A DNA stretch of 64,000 bases, from assembly GCF_035762905.1 (NCBI RefSeq), contig NZ_DASUCC010000135.1, forward strand, positions 1-64,000, given 5' to 3'. Of this stretch, positions 52,874 through 61,765 are shown in pieces. Each line of letters opens with the position of its first letter. Positions within the stretch are counted from its first letter, which is position 1. Made by a program: the position numbers and the translations under genes. The notes beneath the pieces were generated by a model. That model saw only the letters and a list, made by a program, of their open reading frames with translations. It searched no databases and was not told where the DNA came from. The DNA is from DASYTH01 sp035762905 (GTDB taxonomy: Bacteria > Actinomycetota > Actinomycetes > Mycobacteriales > Pseudonocardiaceae).

Positions 52874-55800
52874 TCACGGTGCGCCCCCGGTCGTCAGGTC
52901 GGTCAGGTGTTGCTGAACGCGGATGGCGTCAGCGGTGCGATGTTGCGCCTGGTAAAGGTGCAGCGCTTTGCGCCAACTGGCATGTGCGAGCTCGGGGTTG
53001 GTCCGAGCGCATGCCTCGCCGAGCAGCGAGAGGGCGTCGGCTTCCTTGTACGTGTTGCGCAGATTCTGGAAGAGAGCGACAGCGCGAGTGTGGTGGTCGG
53101 CGGCCTGAACGTAGCCGCCCACGTTGTGGGTGATGTAGCCGAGACAGCTCAGTGAGTCGGCTTCGCCGTAGGTGTTGCGGGACTCCTGGTGCAGCGCGAG
53201 GGCGATCTCGCAGTGCGAGCGCGCGTCCTCGAAGTTGCCGACTCGGGCGTGGCACCAGCTGACCGTGGTGCGGGCGATCGCCTCCCATGCAGGTGTCCGG
53301 AGGGTGAGGTAGAGGTCCAGGGCATCGATGGCGAAGGTCAGTGCCTGTTGATGATCGCCTTGTCTGGTGCGGTGTCGGGAGATGGTCCGTCGGGTGGCGG
53401 CTTGACAGAGAACGTCTCCCGCCTGCTCGGCCAGCAGGAGGGCCTGCTGTAGCTGGTCGGATGCCTCGGCATGGCGGTCGAGCCGGGCGAACGCCTGCCC
53501 GAGCTGTCGGTGGGCCCATGCCCGGGCCGCCGGGTCGTCCCAGCGTTGGGCGGCGTCGAGCCCGGTCTGCCAGGTCCTGACGTAGTCGTGCAGGTGTCCT
53601 TGCCAGCGCAGGTAGTCGGTCAGTGCCCAGGCCAGTGTCCAGGCCGGCTCGTACCAGCCGTGGTCCATCGCCAACTGCTGGGTGGCGATCAGGCATTGAT
53701 GTTCTGTCTCGAACCAGGTCAACGCGGCGGCGTCGGTCGTCGGGACGCGGACGTGATCCGACAGCGGTGGCTGGGGGTGGAGCGGGCGTCTGTCGGGGGC
53801 GAGCCTGCGGTCGGCGGCATACGCGGTCTGGACGTAGAAGTCGACCAGTCGACGCAACGCGGCAGCCCGTACGGCTGGTGGAAGGTCGTGCCGGGCACGC
53901 GCGGCGGCGTAGTGTTTGACCAGGTCGTGCGTGCGCCAGCGACCGGGGGAATGCTGGTGGACCAACGAGATGCCGTCGAGTTGGCGCAGCACCACGCCGA
54001 CTTGGTCGGTCGGCCGGCCCAGGAGGCTGGCGGCAGCGGTCCGGCTGATGTCTGGTCCCGGTGCCAGTCCGAGTAGTCGGAACAACGTGGCGGCGTCACC
54101 GGACAGTGTGCGACAGGACCAGGAGAACACCGTCGCCAGGTTGGATCGGTCGTCTCCTCCGTCGAGCGCGGCCAGTCGCGCTGTCGTGTTCGTCAACTCG
54201 GCCACCAAAGTGGACAGTGGAACCCGCGGCTGAGCGTTCACCCGGGCGGCCACGATGCTTAGGGCGAGCGGAAGGCCGGCGCAGTACGCCAGCAGGTCGC
54301 TGACCGCTTGTGGTTCAGCGGCCATGCGGGCGGTGCCGATGCGTTCGGCGAGGAGTTCCTCTGCTTCGCCATCAGTCAGCACATCCAGGGGCAATGTCCG
54401 GGCCTCGTGTGCGGTGACCAGGCTGGCGAGACGATGGCGACTGGTGACTATCACGGTGCAGGAGGACGATCCCGGAAGTAGTGGGAGCACTTGTTCGACG
54501 GTTGCGGCGTTGTCCAACACGATCAACATTCGTCGGCCCGCGACCAGGCTGCGGTACAGCGCTGTTTGTGCTTCCGGATCATTGGGGATCCGACTGGCAT
54601 CGATCTCAAGGGCGTGCAGGAACGTCCGGACCGCGGCTTCGGGACACACCGGCTGGGTCACCGGATCGAACCCGCGCAGGTTGATGAAGAGTTGCCCGTC
54701 CGGAAACCGCTCCAGATGTTGGTGGGCCCAGTAGAGCGCCAACCAGGTCTTGCCGATCCCGCCAAGGCCCTCGATCGCGGAGATCACTACCGTTCCCCCA
54801 CCGGTCGCGGCCCTGCCCAAAGCGGCCGACATCGCCGCCAACTCCTCAGCTCGGCCGGCAAAGCACCGAGGGGAGGCCGGAAGCTGCCGGGGGACGAGCC
54901 CGGCGGCCATGGCGGCGTGCAGATGGACGTCACCGGTAATGCTGCCGGTCTGCACAACGTGACCGCCGATGGAACCGGCGACATCGTTGTGAATTGCTTC
55001 GACCGGCTCAGACTCGTCGCGGTGGCGGCGCGACGCGGCGCACTTCTTCCGCAGGACCTCGGCATCGGGATGGCGGAGGGTGTCGAGGATGTCGGAAGCC
55101 TGCCGCCACGCCAGTTGGGCACGGTGACCGAGGCCGGCGGCGTGGTGCGCATCCCCGAGGCGATCCAGCACGACGGCCTCCCAGTATCGGGAGCCCAACT
55201 CACGGTTGATCTCGATGGAACGCCGGTAGCACTGAATGGCTCGGGTGTGGTCGCCCAACTCCTGGTGAATGTTGCCGAGAACATGGAACGCATAGGCGTT
55301 GCCTTCTGGATGCCCGATTTCCGAATAGATCTCGAGCGCCTGTTCGCAGAAGGGCAGCGCCTCGACGCTGCTTCCCAGCCGAGCCTGATCCCAACTTGCG
55401 GCGGTCAGGGCGTCCGCAAGGTACATCCGACTCGTCGAGTGCCGGGCAAGATCCAGTGCCCGCCGCGCATGGTGCATGGCCTCGGCGTGCCGCTGCTGAA
55501 TGTCCAACAGTTGGACGTGAGCCAGATGGATCGCGATCTGGTGGTACTCGTCCCCCAGGATGTGGTTCACATCAGAAGCTTCGGCAAGGCACCGAGCCGC
55601 CTCGTCATGGTGACCCATACGTGCGACTGTTCGAGACAGTGACCACAGGTTCCTGATCTGGGCGGCGAGATCTCCGCAGCGTCGTGCGGCGTCCAGCGCC
55701 ATCCGGTTGACGGCGACCCGCTCGTGGCGCTGCCCGGTGCGACCGAGAAAGGTGTCACAGGCCCATGCGAGCTGGTCCACCCGCGCGTCGAACCCCTGCC

Positions 55801-57595
55801 GCGCGGCCAGGGTGATCATCGCGAGCAACGTTTCGTTCTGCGCCGTGAACCAGTCCATCGCCGCACGCACAGTGGCAATGACCGGCAAGCCCGCGGTAGC
55901 CGGTTCGGTACGGACCACCCCGTCGCGACACGGCATGATGCGGAAATCGGCGAGTGCCGCGGCCGCCAGGTAATAGTCGATCATTCGCTGCATCGCGCCC
56001 CGCCGCTCGGATGGTGATTCGTCACGTTCGGCACACTCGGCGGCGTAGGTGCGAAGGAGATCGTGGAATCGGAACCGGTTCGGGCGGTATTCGTCGAGAA
56101 GGTTCGCGGCGGTCAGTTCGGTGAGCGGGGGCCGGTCCAGGAGGGCCGCGCAGGCGTGGCGGTCGATGTCGGGCCCCGGATGGAGGCCCAGCAGGCGGAA
56201 GAGTCGGGCGGACTCGGGGGAAAGTGCACGGTAGGACCAGGAGAACACCGCTCGGAGGTCGAGATCGGGGTCGCCGAGATCGAGGGCGTCCAGACGGTTG
56301 CGCTCATCGTCGAGTTCGCGGACAAGGCTCGCGAGTGGGTGGTTGGCGGCGCGGGCGGCGACGATGCTCAGGGCCAGTGGCAGGCGGGCGCAGAGGTTGA
56401 TCAGATCCGCTGCGGCTTCCGGTTCGCCGGCCAGGCGGTCCGGTGTGATGCGCGCAGCGAGGAGGTCGCGGGCATCGGAGTCGGGCAGGACGTCGAGGGC
56501 GATGCGGTGCGCGCCTTCTCGGACGGCCAGACCGTCGAGGCGGTTGCGGCTGGTCACGATCACCAGGCAGGTAGGGGTGTTGGGCAGCAGCGGACGAACC
56601 TGGTCGGCGGAGGCGGCGTTGTCGAGCATGATCAGGAGGCGGCGGTCGGCGACCAGGCCGCGGTACAACGCGGCCCGGGCGTCGAGGTCGCTGGGGATGC
56701 CGGACGGGACCACGCCGAGAGCTTCGAGGAAACCGTGCAGGACCTGACTCGGGTCGAGGCGAGCGTGCGCGTCGAAGCCACGAAGGTTGACGTGGAGTTG
56801 ACCATCGGGGAAGCGGTCGAGAATCTGGTGCGCCCAATGCATTGCCAGCGCGGTCTTTCCGATGCCGGCGGTACCCGCGATCGCGGTGATGATCACCGTG
56901 CCGCTCTCCGCGGCGGCGGCGTCGAGCACGGTGGCGAGTTGGTCGAGCTCGCCTCGACGGCCGGCGAAATGCCGGTGCCGTACCGGAAGCTGCCGCGGGA
57001 CCGGGTCTCGCGGACCCGCTCTGGACACCCCGCCGGGCAGCCGCACCCACGCGGTGGTGTTGGTTTCCTTTACCGAGACCGGAATCGAGGCGTACGCGTC
57101 GTGAACGGTGCAGTGCCGGACGACCTCCTCGTAGAACCAGGACGAGGTGATCACCGCGAGCACGCCGTCGGAGGCCGCGAGCGCGGACTTGACCGGCGGC
57201 GCGTCGAGCAGGCGGAAGGTGTGGTTGACCGCCGTGCCGACCACGCCGTGGTCGTCGTAGTGAACTTCCCCGGCATGTAACGCCATGCGCAGGCGGATCC
57301 GCTGCGCGGGACCGGCCGAGTGGTTGTGGGCCAGCAGCCCCGACTCGAGCAACTCCGGCAGCGACTCGACCAGCATGCCCTTGGCCACCGTCGCCGGAAT
57401 CACCACCAACACGCCGTCGCCACGATCCTCGTGCTCGCAGGACGACCACCCGATGCCGACACCGTCGAAGGACTCCGACAACGTCCGATACAGGACCTCG
57501 CGCATCCGAACCCGATCACGGTTCGAACGGGCGAGATCACCGAACCGCTCGATATCCACGGCCAGGATCGTTCGGTGCACCGCCAAGTCGCCCAC
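52874..57595 (-). CDS. giant double STAND regulator: cyclase-like domain plus two NB-ARC/TPR modules
   Basis: 1,573 aa, ATG 57,595. Residues 1-200 form a class III nucleotidyl-cyclase-like domain (RTILAVDIERFGDLARSNRD with metal Asp14; DRGDGVLVVIP; MALHAGEVHYDDHGVVGTAV). Module 1 follows: NB-ARC with P-loop AIAGTAGIGKTALA (about 241), RLLIMLDNAASADQVRPLLP, LPLALSIVAARAANHP and TPRs to about 880. A linker has the motif HNDVAGSIGGHVVQTGSITG. Module 2: a second NB-ARC with P-loop AIEGLGGIGKTWLALYWAHQ (about 945), RMLIVLDNAATVEQVLPLLP, LPLALSIVAARVNAQP and TPRs to the end. Usual relatives have one such module. Whether the cyclase domain is active is unclear; similar N-terminal domains in actinomycetes are often degenerate. 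The gene converges with the histidine kinase, 12 bases apart. Confidence 0.88.
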   Translation of the reverse strand: MGDLAVHRTILAVDIERFGDLARSNRDRVRMREVLYRTLSESFDGVGIGWSSCEHEDRGDGVLVVIPATVAKGMLVESLPELLESGLLAHNHSAGPAQRIRLRMALHAGEVHYDDHGVVGTAVNHTFRLLDAPPVKSALAASDGVLAVITSSWFYEEVVRHCTVHDAYASIPVSVKETNTTAWVRLPGGVSRAGPRDPVPRQLPVRHRHFAGRRGELDQLATVLDAAAAESGTVIITAIAGTAGIGKTALAMHWAHQILDRFPDGQLHVNLRGFDAHARLDPSQVLHGFLEALGVVPSGIPSDLDARAALYRGLVADRRLLIMLDNAASADQVRPLLPNTPTCLVIVTSRNRLDGLAVREGAHRIALDVLPDSDARDLLAARITPDRLAGEPEAAADLINLCARLPLALSIVAARAANHPLASLVRELDDERNRLDALDLGDPDLDLRAVFSWSYRALSPESARLFRLLGLHPGPDIDRHACAALLDRPPLTELTAANLLDEYRPNRFRFHDLLRTYAAECAERDESPSERRGAMQRMIDYYLAAAALADFRIMPCRDGVVRTEPATAGLPVIATVRAAMDWFTAQNETLLAMITLAARQGFDARVDQLAWACDTFLGRTGQRHERVAVNRMALDAARRCGDLAAQIRNLWSLSRTVARMGHHDEAARCLAEASDVNHILGDEYHQIAIHLAHVQLLDIQQRHAEAMHHARRALDLARHSTSRMYLADALTAASWDQARLGSSVEALPFCEQALEIYSEIGHPEGNAYAFHVLGNIHQELGDHTRAIQCYRRSIEINRELGSRYWEAVVLDRLGDAHHAAGLGHRAQLAWRQASDILDTLRHPDAEVLRKKCAASRRHRDESEPVEAIHNDVAGSIGGHVVQTGSITGDVHLHAAMAAGLVPRQLPASPRCFAGRAEELAAMSAALGRAATGGGTVVISAIEGLGGIGKTWLALYWAHQHLERFPDGQLFINLRGFDPVTQPVCPEAAVRTFLHALEIDASRIPNDPEAQTALYRSLVAGRRMLIVLDNAATVEQVLPLLPGSSSCTVIVTSRHRLASLVTAHEARTLPLDVLTDGEAEELLAERIGTARMAAEPQAVSDLLAYCAGLPLALSIVAARVNAQPRVPLSTLVAELTNTTARLAALDGGDDRSNLATVFSWSCRTLSGDAATLFRLLGLAPGPDISRTAAASLLGRPTDQVGVVLRQLDGISLVHQHSPGRWRTHDLVKHYAAARARHDLPPAVRAAALRRLVDFYVQTAYAADRRLAPDRRPLHPQPPLSDHVRVPTTDAAALTWFETEHQCLIATQQLAMDHGWYEPAWTLAWALTDYLRWQGHLHDYVRTWQTGLDAAQRWDDPAARAWAHRQLGQAFARLDRHAEASDQLQQALLLAEQAGDVLCQAATRRTISRHRTRQGDHQQALTFAIDALDLYLTLRTPAWEAIARTTVSWCHARVGNFEDARSHCEIALALHQESRNTYGEADSLSCLGYITHNVGGYVQAADHHTRAVALFQNLRNTYKEADALSLLGEACARTNPELAHASWRKALHLYQAQHRTADAIRVQQHLTDLTTGGAP

Positions 57596-57676
57596 TCAGC
57601 CAGGATCGCCGACCCCACCGCACCCCATCAACCAACGAACACACATCACCCGGTCATGTGCCGCGCGGCCCGGCCG

Positions 57677-58675
57677 TCATGGCACGGTGATGGTCACCTG
57701 GACGTTGTCGGCGCCCAACTCGTCCGGGAGCAGGGCGTCGATCACCACCTCGCCCGGTCCGGTGAGCGCCGCGACGCCCCGGTTGCCGAACAGGACGTGG
57801 AAGCCGGCGCGGGCGGGCGCGCCGTCGGCGGTGAAGGAGTGCAGCTCGAACGGGATGGGCGCGCTGCCGATCGGGGTGAGCGTCGCGGTGGCCACGAAGC
57901 CGAAGCCCAGCGGATCCCTGCCGGTGTTCACCGCCGTCAGGACGATGCTGTCCTCGCCGGGGTCGAAGACGGCCGGCCCCATCTCGGTCCACCAGCGGGC
58001 CGCGGCGCCCTGCTCGACGTAGCTGTGCCGCTTGCGCCCGTCGGTGCCGGGATCCTGCGGGGTTTCGAGCCGGAGCGCCGCCCAGGTCTGGTTGCCGACG
58101 ATGCCGTCCACCTTCAGGTGGCGCTGGTCCTGGAAGCCCCGCACCGCGGCGTAGGTGGCGCCACCGAAGTCCCCGTCGATCACCAGCGGGAAGCCGTAGC
58201 CATTGAGCAGCTCCTGCAGGTATTCCACCCAGCCGTCCGCGCTCTTGTCACCGCGGCGCAGGGTCGGCTCGCGCACCTCCCCCTGGGGCGGGTGCTCGCC
58301 GCCGCCACCGCCCGGCTGCGGGGGGAGCGGCTCCGGGCCGGGAAGGTCGCCACCGGGGTTGGTCGCCGCGAAGAATTCGCCGCTGGTCAGTCCGATGATG
58401 CCGCCGCCGCTGAGCACGTGCAGCTTCCAGATGTAATTGCCCGGCGGCAGCGGAATGTGGCCCATGCCGCCGCCGATCTGCGTCTCGCCCGACACGGCGT
58501 TGTGGTGCGGTTCCTGCTTGAAATCGATCACGGCTCCGTTCGAATGGACGATGAGGAACTCCTCGTTCACATCGGCGAGAAACGTGTCGCCGGCATAGCG
58601 CCAGCTCCAGGTATACGACCATGTCCCGTCGTCCATGCAGTCGACGTCCCCGGTCAGGTCAACAGCGGTATCCAT
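57677..58675 (-). CDS. protein with a peptidoglycan-binding (PG_binding_1) domain between two beta domains
   Basis: 332 aa from ATG 58,675, no clear ribosome site. No signal peptide is visible, so export is uncertain. Residues 10-110 are a beta domain (DFKQEPHHNAVSGETQIGGG), then a proline/glycine-rich linker (PGPEPLPPQPGGGGGEHPPQ). The PG_binding_1 motif is at about 140-205: TLRRGDKSADGWVEYLQELL, YGFPLVIDGDFGGATYAAVR and VDGIVGNQTWAAL. The C-terminal beta sandwich (ARWWTEMGPAVFDPGEDSIV, then LTAVNTGRDPLGFGFVATAT) is like a small carbohydrate-binding or immunoglobulin fold. The fold suggests cell-wall association. Gene neighbours give no further hint. Confidence 0.82.
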   Translation of the reverse strand: MDTAVDLTGDVDCMDDGTWSYTWSWRYAGDTFLADVNEEFLIVHSNGAVIDFKQEPHHNAVSGETQIGGGMGHIPLPPGNYIWKLHVLSGGGIIGLTSGEFFAATNPGGDLPGPEPLPPQPGGGGGEHPPQGEVREPTLRRGDKSADGWVEYLQELLNGYGFPLVIDGDFGGATYAAVRGFQDQRHLKVDGIVGNQTWAALRLETPQDPGTDGRKRHSYVEQGAAARWWTEMGPAVFDPGEDSIVLTAVNTGRDPLGFGFVATATLTPIGSAPIPFELHSFTADGAPARAGFHVLFGNRGVAALTGPGEVVIDALLPDELGADNVQVTITVP

Positions 58676-58779
58676 GCGGTCCAGGGTCCATCAGCCGGCC
58701 GGCACGGTCCTGCCCGAAAGGGCGGTCAAATGCCCATCATTGGCAGCTCGTTATCCAGAAATATCATTTGACCGCGGCC

Positions 58780-58806
58780 TTAAAATGACGCCAGTCTCAG
58801 CCGCAT
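58780..58806 (-). CDS. possible 8-codon leader peptide
   Basis: ATG 58,806 preceded by GAGGAGG encodes MRLRLASF and a TAA. It lies between the ECF sigma factor and the PG-binding protein on the same strand. The ribosome site is unusually good for such a small frame, but chance cannot be excluded. Confidence 0.2.
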   Translation of the reverse strand: MRLRLASF

Positions 58807-58889
58807 GAATCCTCCTCGCCCACGCTGTCCAGCGCCTTCTCCCGCGCTGACGACAGCAAACCATCCGGTCTCGCCGATCATGCGGAGAG

Positions 58890-60107
58890 TCAGTCCAGCG
58901 CGGCCGCTTTGCGCAACAGCACTGAGCGTTCGCGTTGGTTGGCGCACAGCCGGGCGGCCAGTTCCAGCTCGGTGCGTGCTTCCGGTCGCCGGCCGAGGCG
59001 GGCCAGGAGTTCCCCGCGCACGGTGGGCACCAGATGCGAACCGGGGAGCCGGTCGGAGGCGATCAGCTCGTCGACGATGGCCAGGGCTTGCGCCGGGCCC
59101 GAGGCCATGGCCACGGCGACGGCCCGGTTGAGCTCGACCACCGGCGACGGCGCGACCCGGCCGAGCGCCTCGTAGAGCAACACGATCCGGTCCCAGTCGG
59201 TCGCCTCGACCGAGGGCGCCGAGGCGTGGGTGGCGGCGATCGCGGCCTGCAGGCCGTAGGGACCCAGGCCGCGGGTCGACGCCTTGGCCAGCGCGGCCAG
59301 CCCACGGCGGATCGCCGAGAAGTCCCACCGCCGCCGGTCCTGGTCGGTGAGCAGGATCGGCGAACCGTCCGGGCCGGTCCGGGCCGGGAAGCGCGCGGCG
59401 GTCAGCTCGCACAGCGCGAGCAGGCCGTGCACCTCCGGCTCGTCCGGCTGCAGCGCGGCCAGCGTGCGGGTCAGCCGGATCGCCTCGTAGGCGAGGTCGG
59501 GGCGCAGTAGCCGGTCACCCGAGGTGGCCGTGGACCCCTCGGTGAAGATCACGTAGAGGACGCTGAGCACGCCGCCAAGCCGCCCCCGGCGCTCGCCGGC
59601 CGCCGGCAGCTCGAACGGCACCCCGGTCGCCGCGATCGTCTTCTTGGCCCGGGTGATGCGAGCCTGCACGGTCGGCACGGGTACCAGGAACGCGCGGGCG
59701 ATCTGTTCGCTGGACAGGCCGCCGACCACGCGCAGGGTCAGCGCCACCCGGGCCTCGGGGGAGAGCACCGGGTGGCAGCTGACGAACATCAGCGCCAGGA
59801 CGTCGTCGTCGATCCGGTCTGGGTCGATGTCCTCGGGGCCGATTTCCTCGTCGGTCGCCAGCAGGGCGTATCGGTCCCGCAGGGCGCTGCGGCGGCGGAT
59901 CGCGTCGATCGCCCGCCGCCGGGCCGTGGCCATCAGCCAGCCGGCCGGATTGGCCGGACAGGCCAGCGGCCACGACACCAGCGCCTCGGCAACCGCCTCC
60001 TGGGCCGCGTCCTCGGCCAGCCCGAAATCGCCGGTGAACCGGGTCAGCGCGGCGACGATCCGCGCCGACTCGATCCGCCAGACGGCCTCGACGTCGGTCG
60101 CACCCAT
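58890..60107 (-). CDS. ECF RNA polymerase sigma factor, YCII-coupled type
   Basis: 405 aa from ATG 60,107, which shares its A with the stop of the YCII gene (TGATG), so the two are translationally coupled. Sigma region 2 is at 5-75: ARIVAALTRFTGDFGLAEDA, QEAVAEALVSWPLACPANPA, WLMATARRRAIDAIRRR. Region 4 has PEARVALTLRVVGGLSSEQI, ARAFLVPVPTVQARITRAKK. A long C-terminal TPR-like extension (180-405: LLYEALGRVAPSPVVELNRA) is characteristic of the ECF42 group, whose members pair with DGPF/YCII genes instead of an anti-sigma factor. Likely role: stress or antibiotic response; the regulon is unknown. Confidence 0.9.
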   Translation of the reverse strand: MGATDVEAVWRIESARIVAALTRFTGDFGLAEDAAQEAVAEALVSWPLACPANPAGWLMATARRRAIDAIRRRSALRDRYALLATDEEIGPEDIDPDRIDDDVLALMFVSCHPVLSPEARVALTLRVVGGLSSEQIARAFLVPVPTVQARITRAKKTIAATGVPFELPAAGERRGRLGGVLSVLYVIFTEGSTATSGDRLLRPDLAYEAIRLTRTLAALQPDEPEVHGLLALCELTAARFPARTGPDGSPILLTDQDRRRWDFSAIRRGLAALAKASTRGLGPYGLQAAIAATHASAPSVEATDWDRIVLLYEALGRVAPSPVVELNRAVAVAMASGPAQALAIVDELIASDRLPGSHLVPTVRGELLARLGRRPEARTELELAARLCANQRERSVLLRKAAALD

Positions 60108-60487
60108 CAGGGCAGCACGGTGCTGTCCTGCGGGATCTCGTCCTCCCCGGGCACCCGCCGGATCTCGATCTTGGATCCCGGGGCCGCCGGGACCCGCTTG
60201 GCCCACTCGACCGCCTCCTGTTTCGAGACGACGTCGAGCAGGAAGAAGCCCCCGAACAGTTCCTTGGTCTCTCCGTACGGCCCGTCGGTGACCACCGGGG
60301 TCTCACCGCTGAAGTCGACCACGACGCCCTGGCCCGGATCGTCCAGCCCTTCGGCGGCGAGCAGAACGCCGGCCTTCATCATCTCCTCGATGAACAGGCG
60401 GGTCCTGGCAATCCCCTCCTCGATCGAGGCCATCATGGCGGCGTTCGACTCATCGGTGCCCCGCATGATCAGCATGTACTTCGGCAT
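60107..60487 (-). CDS. YCII/DGPF-domain protein, partner of the ECF sigma factor
   Basis: 126 aa from ATG 60,487 with GAGGAGA upstream; the frame is open further but without a start signal. The sequence MPKYMLIMRGTDESNAAMMA has the YCII alpha/beta start. VLLAAEGLDDPGQGVVVDFS and VVTDGPYGETKELFGGFFLL carry the signature TDGPYxExKExxGGF. It ends KIEIRRV. DGPF proteins are encoded immediately before ECF42 sigma factors and are thought to influence their activity. The stop overlaps the sigma start. Confidence 0.92.
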   Translation of the reverse strand: MPKYMLIMRGTDESNAAMMASIEEGIARTRLFIEEMMKAGVLLAAEGLDDPGQGVVVDFSGETPVVTDGPYGETKELFGGFFLLDVVSKQEAVEWAKRVPAAPGSKIEIRRVPGEDEIPQDSTVLP

Positions 60488-60706
60488 CGCGCTCTCCTCA
60501 TCCGGCAGGGCCGCCGCTCGGCCCGCGCACCCACAGGTCGAACGAGCGGCCCGCGGATCGACACGGCCCCGGAGAAATCTCTCACCCCGCGACGCAGCCG
60601 ATCCCTCCGGGTCGTCCACCTTCGCTACCAGCGCATACGCTGAGTTCGATCGTCGGTGGACGACCTCGACTCCACCGAGAAGGACAGACCCGCGGAGGAA
60701 CTCGCC

Positions 60707-61167
60707 ATGCCCCATGCCGTGGACTTCGACACCGTGTCGACCGTCGGCCTGGAGTCCTCGCGGTCGCGGCCGCGCTCGCGGGTCTGCGGGCGAACGAGGC
60801 CCGGTACTTCAAGAACAAGTACGGCCACGTCTTCACGGTCGCGCCCGCGAGCGACGCCACGTCGACCATCGACTGGGTGAACCGGATCCTCAAGGAAGAA
60901 CGCGACATCGTCATCTCCGCTCGTCCGCTCGAAGCGACCGCGTTCCAGGTCGAGAACATCCGGATCGCCTACGTCTTCTACGACAACGGTCTGTCGATCA
61001 ACGTGATGTACACGATCGACGACTCCGGGAAACGGGCGGTCGGGTTCAAGCTCTCCGACGGGATGGACGTCCCCACCGAACTCGCCTCGTTCAAGTTCGC
61101 CCGGCAGAAGTCGAAGCTGGCCGGAACCATCCGCGGCTCCTACTTCGTCATCAAGAACGAGTACTGA
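60707..61167 (+). pseudogene. hypothetical protein with a frameshift in its first 20 codons
   Basis: A perfect GGAGGA and ATG at 60,707 open MPHAVDFDTVSTVGLESS, after which this frame becomes random. In the next frame, from about 60,752, clear protein appears: VAAALAGLRANEARYFKNKY, GHVFTVAPASDATSTIDWVN, and the remainder VMYTIDDSGKRAVGFKLSDG, ending FVIKNEY at 61,167. One base indel near 60,755 would restore a 152-residue protein. As it stands, only an internal GTG (60,877) could give a 96 aa product. I do not recognise the family; no signal peptide in the restored version. Confidence 0.6.
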
Positions 61168-61240
61168 CCCGGGAGCAGCTTGCCGGTCAGCCTCTTCTGC
61201 CGGTCATGTCCACCGCGGCCGCGCCCACACCGGGACCGTC

Positions 61241-61332
61241 CGGTGCCGAAAACCTTTTCGGCACCGGGTAGCCGAAAACCTTTTCGGGAGTATCAGCCTG
61301 AAGCGAGGACTGGAGACCGAAAGCTTTTTCGG
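61241..61332. promoter_or_regulatory. three CCGAAA-type palindromic operators upstream of the GH62 gene
   Basis: CCGAAAACCTTTTCGG occurs at 61,246-61,261 and 61,272-61,287, and CCGAAAGCTTTTTCGG at 61,317-61,332. The first is embedded in a perfect 26-base inverted repeat (61,241-61,266), which could also act as a terminator for the preceding gene. Start-to-start spacings are 26 and 45 bases. Repetition of the same 16-mer argues for a regulator binding site rather than only a terminator. Confidence 0.65.
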
Positions 61333-61445
61333 CAGCAGTCGAGGAAATCGCGGCGGTGGTACGGGTTGCTCGACTTCGGGCGTGAGTGTTGACCGTGACG
61401 ACTCGTGTCGTTACCGTCATCGGTACATCCGAATTATCAAACACT

Positions 61446-61481
61446 GTTCGAAATATCGAACATGTCTGGGAGCGCTCCCAG
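61446..61481. promoter_or_regulatory. TTCGA palindrome and CebR-box-like operator upstream of the GH62/GH43 genes
   Basis: TGTTCGA-AATA-TCGAACA (61,446-61,463) is a 7+7 inverted repeat. Five bases later comes TGGGAGCGCTCCCA (61,468-61,481), identical to the 14-bp box known for the LacI-family cello-oligosaccharide repressor CebR of Streptomyces. They lie about 285-320 bases upstream of the GH62 start. Control of these hemicellulases by a CebR-like LacI repressor plus a second regulator is inferred. Confidence 0.75.
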
Positions 61482-61765
61482 GAACGGTGACCCCGATGTC
61501 GGGGTTCGCGGTGCCTGGTCGTCACATGCGGAGTTGGGATGGCAGCAGCAAGGTCGTCCGACCTGACCTGATTGTCCTGAGCGGACAGTGCGGTTGGGGT
61601 GGCTGGCGCGGGACTTGCCCTGCCAAGCACCGAACGCAGTGTCGCGACCCGCGCAATCAGGGCGCCGGCGTCCCCCGGGTGCGGCGGCGGTCCAGTGGGA
61701 GCACTTCGACCGGATCGGGCTGACCGGCACGACCACGGGCAACCTCGACGAGGAGGAGGATCTCC

